From Lachnospiraceae bacterium (GTDB taxonomy: Bacteria > Bacillota > Clostridia > Lachnospirales > Lachnospiraceae): DNA of 64,000 nt. A program made the translations under genes and the position numbers. How positions within the stretch are numbered: position 1 is the first letter of the stretch; each line of letters begins with the position of its first letter. Positions 8,731 through 18,564 of the stretch are shown here, one piece after another. Under the pieces are notes generated by a model. The model was not told where the DNA came from and did no database searches. It saw only the letters and a list, made by a program, of their open reading frames with translations. Location of the stretch: assembly GCA_024698705.1 (NCBI GenBank), contig JAILQX010000047.1:124001-188000 (forward strand), written 5' to 3'.

Positions 8731-8778
8731 TATAAGTAATAATTATATCAGATATTAAAATATTCTGTTTTACTTATA
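8731..8778. promoter_or_regulatory. Inverted repeat in the LysR / CofE-like intergenic region
   Basis: TATAAGTAA (8731-8739) and TTACTTATA (8770-8778) are a perfect 9-bp inverted repeat 30 bases apart. The left arm is part of ATAA-N7-TTAT, a LysR-box-like dyad; the right arm overlaps the -35 element of the rightward promoter. A LysR binding region is the natural reading. Confidence 0.5.
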
Positions 8779-8797
8779 CCTGTATCCTGATTATAAT
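8769..8797 (+). promoter_or_regulatory. Promoter of the CofE-like ligase gene
   Basis: TTTACT (8769-8774), a 17-base spacer and TATAAT (8792-8797), 56 bases before the start codon. Confidence 0.65.
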
Positions 8798-8852
8798 AGG
8801 ATTGTTGTGAGTTAACAAGTGTTTTTGGGTATTTACCCGGGAGGTTACATTT

Positions 8853-10049
8853 ATGGCAAATGAAAGAAGAGTAGGTACAGTATCAAGAGGTATCCGTTGT
8901 CCTATCATCAGACAGGGAGACGATCTTGCTCAGATAGTAACAGACAGTGTTGTTGAAGCAGCTGAAGCGGAAGGCTTTGCGCTCAGAGACAGAGATGTTA
9001 TTTCGGTTACCGAATCCGTAGTTGCAAGATCACAGGGTAATTACTGTACTGTAGATGATATCGCCGCAGATGTTAAGGCTAAGCTTGGAGGGGAGACGAT
9101 CGGTGTTATATTCCCGATCCTTTCACGTAACCGTTTCGCTATCTGCTTAAAGGGTATAGCGATGGGAGCAAAGAAGATCGTTCTTATGCTTTCATATCCT
9201 TCTGACGAAGTCGGCAATGAACTCGTCAGTATCGATAAGATCGATGAAGCAGGCGTAAATCCTTACAGCGATGTTCTTACACTTGAAAAGTACCGTGAGC
9301 TGTTCGGATACAGTAAACATGAATTTACGGGCGTTGATTATGTTGAATATTACAGCGATCTTATCACGGAGACAGGCTGTGAGGTTGAGGTTATATTTGC
9401 AAACCAGGCCAAGGCGATACTTGATTATACAAAGAATATCATCAATTGTGATATCCATACAAGAGCAAGGACCAAGAGGATCCTCAAGGCTGCAGGTGCC
9501 GAGAAGGTATTCGGCCTTGATGATATCATGACGGCTCCGATCAACGGAAGCGGCTGCAATGAGCAGTACGGTCTTCTCGGATCCAATAAGGCAACCGAGG
9601 GACAGGTTAAGCTTTTCCCTCGCGAATGCAAGCAGCTCGTTCTTGATATTCAGTCAAATATCCTTGAGAGAACAGGCAGGCACGTAGAGGTTATGGTTTA
9701 CGGTGACGGCGCATTCAAGGATCCCAAGGGAAAGATATGGGAGCTTGCGGATCCGGTAGTTTCTCCTGCATTCACGGACGGACTTATAGGTACACCCAAC
9801 GAGCTAAAGCTCAAATATCTTGCAGACAACGATTTTGCAGAGCTTTCGGGCGAAGCACTCAAAGAAGCCATCTCCAACAGCATCAAGGCTAAGGATGCAA
9901 ACCTTGTGGGTAAGATGGCCAGCGAGGGAACGACACCACGTCAGCTCACAGATCTGATCGGTTCACTGTGTGATCTTACATCGGGCTCAGGTGATAAGGG
10001 CACACCGGTCGTTCTTGTTCAGGGTTACTTCGATAATTATACAAACTAA
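8853..10049 (+). CDS. CofE-like (F420-0:gamma-glutamyl ligase family) protein
   Basis: A 398-aa cytoplasmic protein that looks like the CofE superfamily, which in archaea and actinobacteria adds glutamate to coenzyme F420-0. Supporting segments are the N-terminal RDRDVISVTESVVARSQG and IFPILSRNRFA stretches, the acidic central part, and the VMVYGDGAFKDPKGKIWELADP stretch with nearby Asp and Glu residues suited to metal/GTP binding. It is longer than classical CofE (about 250 aa). Nothing else of F420 biosynthesis is visible, and Lachnospiraceae are not known to make F420, so the substrate is probably different. RBS GGGAGG precedes the ATG. It has its own promoter, a divergent LysR gene and a strong terminator. 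Confidence 0.75.
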   Translation: MANERRVGTVSRGIRCPIIRQGDDLAQIVTDSVVEAAEAEGFALRDRDVISVTESVVARSQGNYCTVDDIAADVKAKLGGETIGVIFPILSRNRFAICLKGIAMGAKKIVLMLSYPSDEVGNELVSIDKIDEAGVNPYSDVLTLEKYRELFGYSKHEFTGVDYVEYYSDLITETGCEVEVIFANQAKAILDYTKNIINCDIHTRARTKRILKAAGAEKVFGLDDIMTAPINGSGCNEQYGLLGSNKATEGQVKLFPRECKQLVLDIQSNILERTGRHVEVMVYGDGAFKDPKGKIWELADPVVSPAFTDGLIGTPNELKLKYLADNDFAELSGEALKEAISNSIKAKDANLVGKMASEGTTPRQLTDLIGSLCDLTSGSGDKGTPVVLVQGYFDNYTN

Positions 10050-10066
10050 AGCGTTCAGAGATCATC

Positions 10067-10098
10067 AGGCTTTCCGTCAACGGCGGAAAGCCTTTTTT
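10067..10098 (+). terminator. Rho-independent terminator after the CofE-like gene
   Basis: A perfect 10-bp stem (10067-10076 with 10084-10093), 7-nt loop and six T. Confidence 0.9.
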
Positions 10099-10251
10099 AT
10101 TTGCCGGCCTTTCTGTATGCCGTTTTTTAAGAGACCTTTTTATATGTCGGTCTGAGTATATAAGAAAACAAGGAAAATATGATATAATATGTGATGGCTT
10201 TATCATTTCGACGGAAGGTATAGGGCAATATCAAATACAAAGGAAAATCGT

Positions 10252-10875
10252 ATGAAGGTAGATTATAAGATAATTCTGGCTTCGGGATCACCGAGGCGGA
10301 AACAGCTTCTTGAACAGATAGGGCTGGAATTCGAGGTATGGCCCTCAAATGCTGAGGAAAAGGTCCTGAGCGATAAGCCTCAGGAGGTCTGTGAAAGCCT
10401 TGCGGAGCAAAAGGCACTGGACATAGCGTCAGGTATAAAGACATACAATGAAGAACATTCGGATATAGCCTCCGATCAGGATCTGATCATCATAGGAGCC
10501 GATACTATCGTCGTATATGACGGAAAGATACTTGGAAAGCCGAAGGATGAGAGCGAGGCAAAAGATATGCTTAAGATGCTCTCGGGCAGAAAACACAGCG
10601 TATACACCGGAGTCAGCTTCGTGTTCATGTCTAAGGACGGAAGAGTCGGTTCATACGGCTTCCATGAAAAGACTGACGTTGAGGTCTATCCTCTGAGCGA
10701 AGAAGAGATAGAGGAATATATCGCGAGCGGTGACCCGATGGATAAGGCAGGGGCATACGGCATACAGGGAAAATTCGCATGTTATATAAAGGGCATCGAG
10801 GGAGATTACAACAATGTGGTAGGCCTTCCGACAGGAAGACTGTATCAGGAATTAAAGACTATTTTGGAAAAATGA
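10252..10875 (+). CDS. maf: Maf-family nucleoside triphosphate pyrophosphatase
   Basis: A 207-aa house-cleaning enzyme that hydrolyses non-canonical or pyrimidine NTPs (dTTP/UTP in the YhdE subgroup). The N-terminal ILASGSPRRKQLL phosphate-binding motif is intact, followed by GADTIV, the KPKDESEAKDML segment, the SGRKHSVYTGV stretch and, near the end, DKAGAYGIQG and NNVVGLP. A TATAAT at 10183-10188 could serve as its -10 element, with no clear -35. The gap to the following GH115 gene is 50 bases without a visible terminator, so some co-transcription is possible, although the functions are unrelated. Confidence 0.93.
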   Translation: MKVDYKIILASGSPRRKQLLEQIGLEFEVWPSNAEEKVLSDKPQEVCESLAEQKALDIASGIKTYNEEHSDIASDQDLIIIGADTIVVYDGKILGKPKDESEAKDMLKMLSGRKHSVYTGVSFVFMSKDGRVGSYGFHEKTDVEVYPLSEEEIEEYIASGDPMDKAGAYGIQGKFACYIKGIEGDYNNVVGLPTGRLYQELKTILEK

Positions 10876-10925
10876 ACGGTTGAAACATAGGTTTACATAA
10901 ATGTATAAGAGAAAGGGAATAACAT

Positions 10926-13910
10926 ATGGAATTTAATATCATCGAGAATGGCATACCCGCAGAGATACTTGTGGAGGAATGTGCACTTGAGGGGGTAAAA
11001 AGAATAGCTGAGCAGGTGGCGGACGATATAGAGATTGTCTGCGGCAGTCGACCAAAGATGGTAAATAACGCTGCTGAACTGACCGGTGACAGGGTCATGG
11101 TATTTGCCACGATCGGACACAGTGAGATGGTTGATAAATACAGTGTTTCGGCGAATATTGACACAAGTGTCATAGAAGGTAAAAAAGAGTGCTGGATGAC
11201 GGATATCTGCGAAATTGGCAAAATTGGCGTTGACCGAAACGGTCGGTGTTTTTGGGTGATCGGAAGCGATAAAAGGGGAAGTATATACGGTATGTTCTCC
11301 GTATCAGAGGCATGTGGTGTGACATCATTGGTATACATGGGAGATTCACAGCCGGAGCGCAAAAGCGAAGTTATGTTAACCGATACTCGCTTTGTATCAA
11401 AAGAGCCATCTGTGGAGTACAGGGGTTATTTTATAAACGATGAATGGCCGGCATTCGGTAACTGGTGTAATGAACAGTTCGGAGGTTTTAACAGTGAATG
11501 CTATGAAAAACTGTTTATATTTTTATTGAGAATGAAGGGGAATTTTATGTGGCCGGCGATGTGGAGTTCTGTTTTTTCTGAAGACGGTCCGGGAATAGAA
11601 AATGCCCGACTGGCAGATACACTCGGTATCATTATGGGAACATCCCACCATGAGCCTCTGTGCCGTGCGGGAGAGGAATGGCAGCATATATACAGGCGGT
11701 ACGGTGACAGCAACGCGTGGAATTTCATATCCAATAAAGAGGCGATCAGCGAATTCTGGAAAGACGGAATTCTCAGAAACAGGGATTTTGAAAACCTTGT
11801 GACCATCGGTATGAGAGGCGAAGCCGATTCAAAACTGCTGGGAGAGAACGCCACAATGGCAGACAATATAAAGGTAGTCAAGGATGCGATCCTTACACAG
11901 CATGAGATATTAAGGGAATACGTAAACGAGGATCTTTGTAAGATACCAAGAGTTCTTGCCATATATAAGGAGGTTGAAGATTATTATTACGGTGATGAGA
12001 CCTGCGAGGGCTTAAAGGACTGGGATGAACTGAAGGATGTTATTTTCCTGTTGAGTGATGATAACTGGGCCAATACAAGAGGCCTTCCGACCGGGGAGGA
12101 ACGCAAACATCCCGGCGGCTACGGTATGTATTATCATTTTGATTACCATGGCGGGCCTTACAGCTATGAGTGGCAGAATACCAGCAGGCTTACCAAGATC
12201 TGGGAACAGATGACACAGGCTTATGAGTACGGTGTTAAAAGGGAATGGATCGTAAACGTCGGTGATCTTAAGGGAAATGAATATCCTTTAACTTATTTTA
12301 TGGAACTTGCATATGATTATGAGAAATGGAGCAGGCCCAGAATGACTGAAGTTTTCGCTTCGGAATGGGTGGACAGGCATTTCCACGGCGATCTGAACGA
12401 AGCGCAGAAGAATGCTCTGCTGAGACTCATGGAAGGAGCAACAAGACTCAATGCACTGCGCAAGCCCGAATCATTGCATTCGGACACGTATCATCCGGTC
12501 AATTACAACGAATGTGAAAGAGTCGGTGCATTTGCAAGAGAAATGCTCGGTATAAACGAAGGTTTACATAACTCCCTGAAAGGTAACAGTAAAACTGCCT
12601 TTGAAAGCATCTTCTATTATCAGACAAAGGCAAGCCTGAACATCCTTCTTATGCAAATCGACGCGGGTATCAATGCATTTCTTGCGGATAACAGGAGCTT
12701 GGCAGCAAATATCTACGAAGAGAAGGTCAAAGAGCATATAGCCGAGTGTGAGGCTGCGATAGACGAGTATAACCGGATGCTCGACGGCAAATGGAACCAT
12801 ATGCTCGATTCGGGCTTTACCGGTTTCAGGAACTGGGACGACTACGATTGGGGTTATCCGATCACAAGACATGTCACACCGATAAGAAAACCCAAGGCAA
12901 TGGCAGGATTTGCAGGCGATGACAGGTTTCATCTGGGTGAACACTGGCAGGATGGCGAAAGGATCCGCAATACTGATATGATATCGGCATGCGATAAGGT
13001 GAAGATTTACGTTGACAGCAGGGGAAATGTGGATTTCGACTACAGGGTGATGTGCGATACCGGTGTGTTCTCGTTTGAACCGCAGCGCGGTCATGTGGAT
13101 GTAAATGACAACCCTAGAGCGGTCATAGAGGTGACATGCGACAAGAGCAGGATAGCGGACAAATGCGTGGTTGACGGGGAAATAGATATCTGCGTGGAAT
13201 TTGCGGACGGAAATGCGACAAGACTTAAGCTTGCGGTATCGGCAGCCGCAAAGGACTATCTGAGATCGATCGCCGGTAAAGATGAAATAACCGATCCGCA
13301 AAGGACCTATGTGGAAAACAACGGCTATATATGCATCAATGCCGATCATTTTGCGGAAAATACAAAGGTACAGACGGATAAGGAGAAAAATAACACAAGC
13401 TATTTGGTGGGCTGGGAGGCACTTGACTATCTCGGAAGATGTAATCCGGCGATCAAATGCCTGCCGTCGACAGCGGATTTCTCCGGTGTGAAGATCGATG
13501 ATCCCACGGATGCCTTCAAAGCCGGAATACCGTATGCGGAGTATGATTTCATCGCTTTAAAGGATGGGGAATACTCGCTTGAGATCGATGTACTGTCACG
13601 CAATCCGGTAGTTATGGGACATAAGATGACATTGCGTGCGGCCATTTCGGGAGAAGTTTATAACATAGAAACCGTGGTGGATGATTATTATACGAGTTAT
13701 AACTGTGCGCAGTGGTGTGACGGCGTTCTTGACAATGTAAGAAGGATCCAAATAAAGGTAAAAGTTAAAAGTGGAATTAACAAACTGTATATTTTTGCAT
13801 GCAGCCCGAATATTTCCATAGACAGGATAATACTCAGCAACCCGGATACCCCGCTTAAAGAAAGTTATCTTGGACCCGAAGAGAGTGCTGCGGTAAGCGA
13901 TCTCGTTTAA
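10926..13910 (+). CDS. Glycoside hydrolase family 115 alpha-glucuronidase
   Basis: A 994-aa enzyme expected to remove (4-O-methyl)glucuronic acid side chains from glucuronoxylan, including internal substitutions. GH115 hallmarks are clear: the N-terminal domain ends at VEYRGYFINDEWP, followed by LLRMKGNFMWPAMW, RLADTLGIIMGTSHHEPL, TIGMRGEAD, LLSDDNWAN and YGMYYHFDYHGGP, then WIVNVGDLKGNE. After the barrel there is a helical region and a C-terminal beta domain (about residues 690-994) typical of the family. No signal peptide is present, so it should act inside the cell on imported oligosaccharides. RBS GAAAGGGAA precedes the ATG. No transporter or xylanase lies in the window. Confidence 0.93.
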   Translation: MEFNIIENGIPAEILVEECALEGVKRIAEQVADDIEIVCGSRPKMVNNAAELTGDRVMVFATIGHSEMVDKYSVSANIDTSVIEGKKECWMTDICEIGKIGVDRNGRCFWVIGSDKRGSIYGMFSVSEACGVTSLVYMGDSQPERKSEVMLTDTRFVSKEPSVEYRGYFINDEWPAFGNWCNEQFGGFNSECYEKLFIFLLRMKGNFMWPAMWSSVFSEDGPGIENARLADTLGIIMGTSHHEPLCRAGEEWQHIYRRYGDSNAWNFISNKEAISEFWKDGILRNRDFENLVTIGMRGEADSKLLGENATMADNIKVVKDAILTQHEILREYVNEDLCKIPRVLAIYKEVEDYYYGDETCEGLKDWDELKDVIFLLSDDNWANTRGLPTGEERKHPGGYGMYYHFDYHGGPYSYEWQNTSRLTKIWEQMTQAYEYGVKREWIVNVGDLKGNEYPLTYFMELAYDYEKWSRPRMTEVFASEWVDRHFHGDLNEAQKNALLRLMEGATRLNALRKPESLHSDTYHPVNYNECERVGAFAREMLGINEGLHNSLKGNSKTAFESIFYYQTKASLNILLMQIDAGINAFLADNRSLAANIYEEKVKEHIAECEAAIDEYNRMLDGKWNHMLDSGFTGFRNWDDYDWGYPITRHVTPIRKPKAMAGFAGDDRFHLGEHWQDGERIRNTDMISACDKVKIYVDSRGNVDFDYRVMCDTGVFSFEPQRGHVDVNDNPRAVIEVTCDKSRIADKCVVDGEIDICVEFADGNATRLKLAVSAAAKDYLRSIAGKDEITDPQRTYVENNGYICINADHFAENTKVQTDKEKNNTSYLVGWEALDYLGRCNPAIKCLPSTADFSGVKIDDPTDAFKAGIPYAEYDFIALKDGEYSLEIDVLSRNPVVMGHKMTLRAAISGEVYNIETVVDDYYTSYNCAQWCDGVLDNVRRIQIKVKVKSGINKLYIFACSPNISIDRIILSNPDTPLKESYLGPEESAAVSDLV

Positions 13911-14014
13911 TCAATTTTTAATAATTGTTTATTCTGATTTTATGCTTATGTCATGGCAAAGTGGTATATTGTATTCGGTAGATAGGATAAATCTATGCGA
14001 AGGTGGTGAGTTTT

Positions 14015-16597
14015 ATGAACATCAATAAATTTACAAAACAATCAATGGAAGTCATACAGAATTGCGAGAGTCTGGCGACCAGACACGGCAATCAGGAGAT
14101 CGAAGAGGAGCATCTTTTGCTGGCACTCCTGACCGTGGATGACAGCGTTATCAAGCGTCTTATCGAAAAGATGGAGATAAACGTGGAGCATTTCATGGAC
14201 AGGGCCGAAAAGTCGGTGGATAAGCGTGTCAAGGTCCAGGGCGGCGATCTCTATATAGGCAGGGATCTCAACAAGGTACTTACAATGGCCGAGGATGAGA
14301 TGAAGGCACTCGGTGACGAGTATATATCGGTCGAGCATCTTTTTCTTGCGATGATCAAATATCCCAACAGGGAGATAAAGGCCGTATTTGATGAATACGG
14401 AATAAACAGGGACAGATTCCTTATAGCTCTTCAGGCAGTCAGGGGCAACCAGCGTGTTACGAGCGATGATCCCGAGGCTACTTACGATGCGCTTGAGAAA
14501 TACGGCCAGGAGCTCGTCGGAAGAGCCGAAAGACAGAAACTCGACCCCGTCATAGGCCGTGATGAGGAGATAAGAAATGCCATAAGGATCCTTTCAAGAA
14601 AGACCAAAAATAACCCTGTCCTCATCGGTGAACCCGGTGTCGGCAAGACTGCGGTCGTCGAAGGCCTTGCTCAGAGGATCGCCAATAAGGATGTCCCCGA
14701 GGGACTTAAGGGCAAGAAGATATTTGCACTGGATATGGGTGCGCTTGTTGCAGGAGCCAAGTACAGAGGCGAATTTGAGGAAAGATTAAAGGCTGTTCTC
14801 GATGAGGTAAAGAACAGTGAAGGTGAGATACTGTTATTTATCGATGAACTGCACACGATAGTCGGAGCCGGCAAGACGGACGGAGCAATGGACGCTAGCA
14901 ATATGCTCAAACCAATGCTTGCAAGAGGCGAACTGCATTGTATAGGAGCAACAACACTGGATGAGTACAGGATGTACATTGAGAAGGATCCGGCACTCAG
15001 CAGAAGATTCCAGCCGGTTATGGTCGATGAACCCACGGTTGACGATACCATTACCATTTTAAGGGGCTTAAAGGAGAGATATGAGAATTATCACGGTGTA
15101 ACGATAGCGGACAGTGCGCTGGTAAGTGCGGCCATATTGTCGCACAGATATATTTCGGACAGATACCTTCCCGATAAGGCCATAGACCTTGTGGATGAAG
15201 CATGCGCAATGACCAAGACCGAACTCCAGTCAAAGCCGATGGCGATAGATGAGCTGGAGCATAAGATCAATACGCTCATGATCGAATGTAAGGCGCTGGA
15301 AAAAGAGTCGGATGACCTGAGTAAGGAGAGGCTTGATACCATAAAGAGGGAATTGGCGGATTATCAGGAGAAAATGGATGCCCTCATGACCAGATGGGAA
15401 AATGAGAAATCCTCCGTTGAAAAGGTTACGACTCTGCGTGAGCAGATAGAGGCTGCAAAAAATGAGATGCAGATAGCCCAGAGAGAGGGCGATTATGAGA
15501 AGGCTGCCGAACTCAGCTACGGCAGGATACCGGCACTCATGAAAGATCTTGAACAGGCTGAGAAAGCCAGTGCCAACAAGGAAGAAGAACTTGTTCATGA
15601 GGTTGTCGAAGAGGATGAGATAGAGCGGATAGTTTCGCGCTGGACCGGAATTCCGGTCGCAAAGCTCAATGAGTCGGAACGTAACAAGATCCTTCATCTT
15701 GACGAACAGCTCCACAAGAGAGTCATAGGTCAGGACGAAGGCGTTACAAAAGTAACAGAGGCTATATTGAGGAGCAAAGCAGGTATCAAGGATCCCGACA
15801 AGCCGATAGGTTCATTCCTGTTCCTCGGACCCACCGGTGTCGGTAAGACGGAGCTGGCCAAGTCACTGGCTGAAAACCTGTTTGATGATGAGAACAATAT
15901 GGTTCGTATCGATATGAGCGAATATATGGAGAAATTCTCCGTGAGCAGACTGATCGGAGCACCTCCCGGATATGTCGGATATGAAGAGGGCGGACAGCTT
16001 ACCGAAGCGGTAAGACGTAAGCCTTATTCCGTAGTGCTTTTTGATGAGATCGAGAAGGCTCATCCCGATGTGTTCAACATCCTGCTGCAGGTTCTCGATG
16101 ACGGAAGGATAACCGATTCGCAGGGAAGGACCGTCGATTTCAAGAATACTATACTCATCATGACATCCAATATAGGAGCGTCTTATCTGCTTGACGGCAT
16201 CGATGAGGAAGGCAATATAGAGGAAGACGCCGTAAATGCGGTCATGGACGACCTGAGAAATCATTTCAGACCGGAGTTCTTAAACAGGCTGGATGAGACC
16301 ATCATGTTCAAGCCGCTTACGAAGGACAATATAAGCAATATCGTCGTCCTGATCCTTAAGGATCTTAACAGACGTCTTGAAGATAAGGGTCTTAAGATCG
16401 AACTGAGTGACAAAGCAACGGACTATATCGTTGAAAACGGCTATGATCCGCAATACGGAGCAAGACCGCTCAGGCGTTTTATGCAGAAAAATGTTGAGAC
16501 TCTTGCGGCCAAGATCATCCTTCGGGGAGAAATAGCATCCGGCAGCACGATATATGTGGATGTTAAGGATGATGAGCTGACCGCAGCGGTAAGATAA
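14015..16597 (+). CDS. clpB: ClpB protein disaggregase
   Basis: A hexameric AAA+ chaperone that pulls proteins out of aggregates together with DnaK. The 860-aa length is standard. Order: Clp N domain (residues 1-145), NBD1 with Walker A GEPGVGKT and the pore segment [12 protein letters not shown], the coiled-coil middle domain (about 400-520) that separates ClpB from ClpC/ClpA, NBD2 with GPTGVGKTE and pore GYVGYEEGG, then the C-terminal oligomerisation domain ([13 protein letters not shown]). The ATG at 14015 follows AGGTGG; an upstream in-frame GTG at 14003 is less likely. I found no CIRCE or clear CtsR operator in the upstream region. Confidence 0.97.
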   Translation: MNINKFTKQSMEVIQNCESLATRHGNQEIEEEHLLLALLTVDDSVIKRLIEKMEINVEHFMDRAEKSVDKRVKVQGGDLYIGRDLNKVLTMAEDEMKALGDEYISVEHLFLAMIKYPNREIKAVFDEYGINRDRFLIALQAVRGNQRVTSDDPEATYDALEKYGQELVGRAERQKLDPVIGRDEEIRNAIRILSRKTKNNPVLIGEPGVGKTAVVEGLAQRIANKDVPEGLKGKKIFALDMGALVAGAKYRGEFEERLKAVLDEVKNSEGEILLFIDELHTIVGAGKTDGAMDASNMLKPMLARGELHCIGATTLDEYRMYIEKDPALSRRFQPVMVDEPTVDDTITILRGLKERYENYHGVTIADSALVSAAILSHRYISDRYLPDKAIDLVDEACAMTKTELQSKPMAIDELEHKINTLMIECKALEKESDDLSKERLDTIKRELADYQEKMDALMTRWENEKSSVEKVTTLREQIEAAKNEMQIAQREGDYEKAAELSYGRIPALMKDLEQAEKASANKEEELVHEVVEEDEIERIVSRWTGIPVAKLNESERNKILHLDEQLHKRVIGQDEGVTKVTEAILRSKAGIKDPDKPIGSFLFLGPTGVGKTELAKSLAENLFDDENNMVRIDMSEYMEKFSVSRLIGAPPGYVGYEEGGQLTEAVRRKPYSVVLFDEIEKAHPDVFNILLQVLDDGRITDSQGRTVDFKNTILIMTSNIGASYLLDGIDEEGNIEEDAVNAVMDDLRNHFRPEFLNRLDETIMFKPLTKDNISNIVVLILKDLNRRLEDKGLKIELSDKATDYIVENGYDPQYGARPLRRFMQKNVETLAAKIILRGEIASGSTIYVDVKDDELTAAVR

Positions 16598-16657
16598 AGC
16601 ATTTCGGCCGCAGGTAAAACAAACTGATTTTTGCGTGAGCAAACTGAACCTTTTTTG

Positions 16658-16686
16658 TTGCAAAACATGCCCCGCATTAGTATAAT
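16658..16686 (+). promoter_or_regulatory. Promoter of the NodB deacetylase / bactofilin genes
   Basis: TTGCAA (16658-16663), exactly 17 bases, TATAAT (16681-16686). The start site would be near 16693, making the upstream GTG at 16702 an unlikely start for the next gene. Confidence 0.8.
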
Positions 16687-16725
16687 TGTATTCGTAGCAC
16701 TGTGCGTAAGGTAAGGCTGACTGGA

Positions 16726-17679
16726 ATGGATGAGGAGAAGATTGACAGGAGGCGCAGGCGCGTTAAGCGACTGAAGGTCTATCTTGTAGTATTGTTTCTT
16801 TTGTTTCTGATAACGCCGTCGGTTGTCTGTGTGATAGCCATCGGCAAGCTGAACATATTAAACACCAGACTTGAAGAACTTGAAAACAAGTTCAACAAGT
16901 ACGAACTGACGGGGATATTGAAGGCTGAAGCCGACAGTGCCCTTAAGGTGGATGAGGAAACAGAGGCATTATCCGAAGACACCGAAGAACCTCAATTGCA
17001 TTTTGAATACTATGTCGATGATTATGTTGTGCCGGACGATTTCAGAAAGGTCTATCTGACCTTTGATGACGGGCCCAGCATATATACGACGCAGATCCTG
17101 GATGTGCTTGACACTTACGGTGTCAAGGCCACTTTTTTTGTAACAGGCAGACAGGCCGCATCGCATCCCGAATGGTATCAGGAGATAGTCGGCAGGGGAC
17201 ATGCGATCGGAATGCATTCATATTCGCATATTTACAGCGATATCTATGAATCAGAAGAGAACTTCAACGATGATCTGACAAAGATCCATGACGTTATAGA
17301 ATTTACCACGGGTATTGACAGCAGGCTTTACAGATTTCCGGGAGGTTCGAGCAATACGGTAAGCGCGGTATCGATGGATAAGCTCTGCAATATCGTCAAT
17401 GAAAAGGGATATGTGTATTTTGACTGGAACATCACCAGTCAGGACGCGACGAGCCCATCCCTGAGAAGCAGTGAGATAATCAATAATGTAGTATCCGGTA
17501 TAGGCAAGTATGATAATTGCGTGGTCCTGATGCATGATGCCGCTGACAAATACTCCACGGTCCAGGCATTGCCCGCGATAATCGAACAGATACTTGGTAT
17601 GGAGAAAACAGTGATATTACCGCTTGATGCAGATACGACACCCATTCAGCATTTGAGCGTAGAAGACGGAGGAGCATAA
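16726..17679 (+). CDS. Membrane-anchored NodB-type polysaccharide deacetylase
   Basis: A 317-aa surface enzyme expected to remove N-acetyl groups from peptidoglycan or another glycan. An Arg-rich N-terminus, one membrane helix (about residues 17-40) and a coiled-coil linker put the catalytic domain outside the cell. NodB motifs are complete: TFDDGP (D114, D115), H164 and H168 in HSYSH, RFPGGSSN, DWNITSQD and LMHDA. The ATG at 16726 is chosen because AAGG precedes it and the earlier GTG lies too near the promoter. The bactofilin gene begins two bases after the stop, suggesting that the two proteins act together on the envelope. Confidence 0.92.
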   Translation: MDEEKIDRRRRRVKRLKVYLVVLFLLFLITPSVVCVIAIGKLNILNTRLEELENKFNKYELTGILKAEADSALKVDEETEALSEDTEEPQLHFEYYVDDYVVPDDFRKVYLTFDDGPSIYTTQILDVLDTYGVKATFFVTGRQAASHPEWYQEIVGRGHAIGMHSYSHIYSDIYESEENFNDDLTKIHDVIEFTTGIDSRLYRFPGGSSNTVSAVSMDKLCNIVNEKGYVYFDWNITSQDATSPSLRSSEIINNVVSGIGKYDNCVVLMHDAADKYSTVQALPAIIEQILGMEKTVILPLDADTTPIQHLSVEDGGA

Positions 17680-17680
17680 A

Positions 17681-18541
17681 ATGGGATTTTTTCAGGATTT
17701 GAAAGAGGATTTGTCACAGGCAGTGAGTGAATTCGGCGACAAGCAGGATAAGAATGTCAAGGAAAAAGATCTGTTTGCGGCAGCGGAAGAATCCATGGGG
17801 ATAGAGCATGACGTTACGGATGACGAAACACCTGTTATCGAAGAGGCGCTCGGTTCATTTCTTGACCAGGTTGCTGCAAATGCCGAATCGGCAGAGGAGC
17901 GTTATGAGAGTAATGTCCCGACAGAACGGGAAGAAGAGGAATATACCTACGAGCCGGAATCTGATTATACCTACAAGCCCGACCCTGAATATACCTATAA
18001 GCCTGATCCGGCATATACATACAATCCGGCGGCAGCAGTCATAGAGGCTCCCGCTTATGAAAACGTAACCAAGGAAGAAGATGAGCTTCAGATTTCCGAT
18101 GAGGTTGCGATCATCACGGCAAATATGGTCGTAAAGGGTGATATGCTCTCAACCGGTTCAATGGATGTTATGGGAACAGTCACAGGCAATGTCCAGGTAT
18201 ACGGCGAGCTCAATGTTACGGGTGAGATAAACGGCAATGCTTCGGCATCCAACATCATCGCAACGGGATGTACGATAAACGGTGACCTGACAAGCTCAGG
18301 AGCCATAAAGATAGGCAATAAAGCAGTTATCAAAGGCAATGTATATGCAACGAGCGCTGTTATTTCAGGCGCGATAAAAGGAGATATAGATGTTCACGGA
18401 CCGGTCATATTGGATTCGACGGCCATCGTTATGGGCAATATTAAATCCAAGGCTGTTCAGATCAACAACGGTGCCGCTATAGAAGGAATGTGTTCTCAAT
18501 GCTACGCGGAGGTAAGTCCTTCGGCATTTTTTAATGACTGA
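17681..18541 (+). CDS. Bactofilin (polymer-forming cytoskeletal protein)
   Basis: A 286-aa protein with a bactofilin beta-helix at about residues 145-270 (repeated GxVxGNV / GxINGN turns). The N-terminal 140 residues are disordered and acidic and contain a degenerate repeat of about ten residues, YTYKPDPE-like, three to four times (bases 17941-18030). Bactofilins polymerise without nucleotide at the membrane and recruit cell-wall enzymes. Here the neighbour is a NodB deacetylase with only one base between the genes. RBS GGAGG lies inside the end of the deacetylase gene. pyrH follows 23 bases downstream, so all may share transcripts. Confidence 0.9.
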   Translation: MGFFQDLKEDLSQAVSEFGDKQDKNVKEKDLFAAAEESMGIEHDVTDDETPVIEEALGSFLDQVAANAESAEERYESNVPTEREEEEYTYEPESDYTYKPDPEYTYKPDPAYTYNPAAAVIEAPAYENVTKEEDELQISDEVAIITANMVVKGDMLSTGSMDVMGTVTGNVQVYGELNVTGEINGNASASNIIATGCTINGDLTSSGAIKIGNKAVIKGNVYATSAVISGAIKGDIDVHGPVILDSTAIVMGNIKSKAVQINNGAAIEGMCSQCYAEVSPSAFFND

Positions 18542-18564
18542 TTATATGGGATTGGAGAGGATAT

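Noticed and set aside
12564-13349. Long minus-strand open frame opposite the GH115 gene
   Set aside because: Antisense shadow of a well-supported gene; composition unlike a protein.
13920-14014. CIRCE or CtsR operator before clpB
   Set aside because: Looked for TTAGCACTC-N9-GAGTGCTAA and the CtsR heptad repeat; neither is present in this gap.
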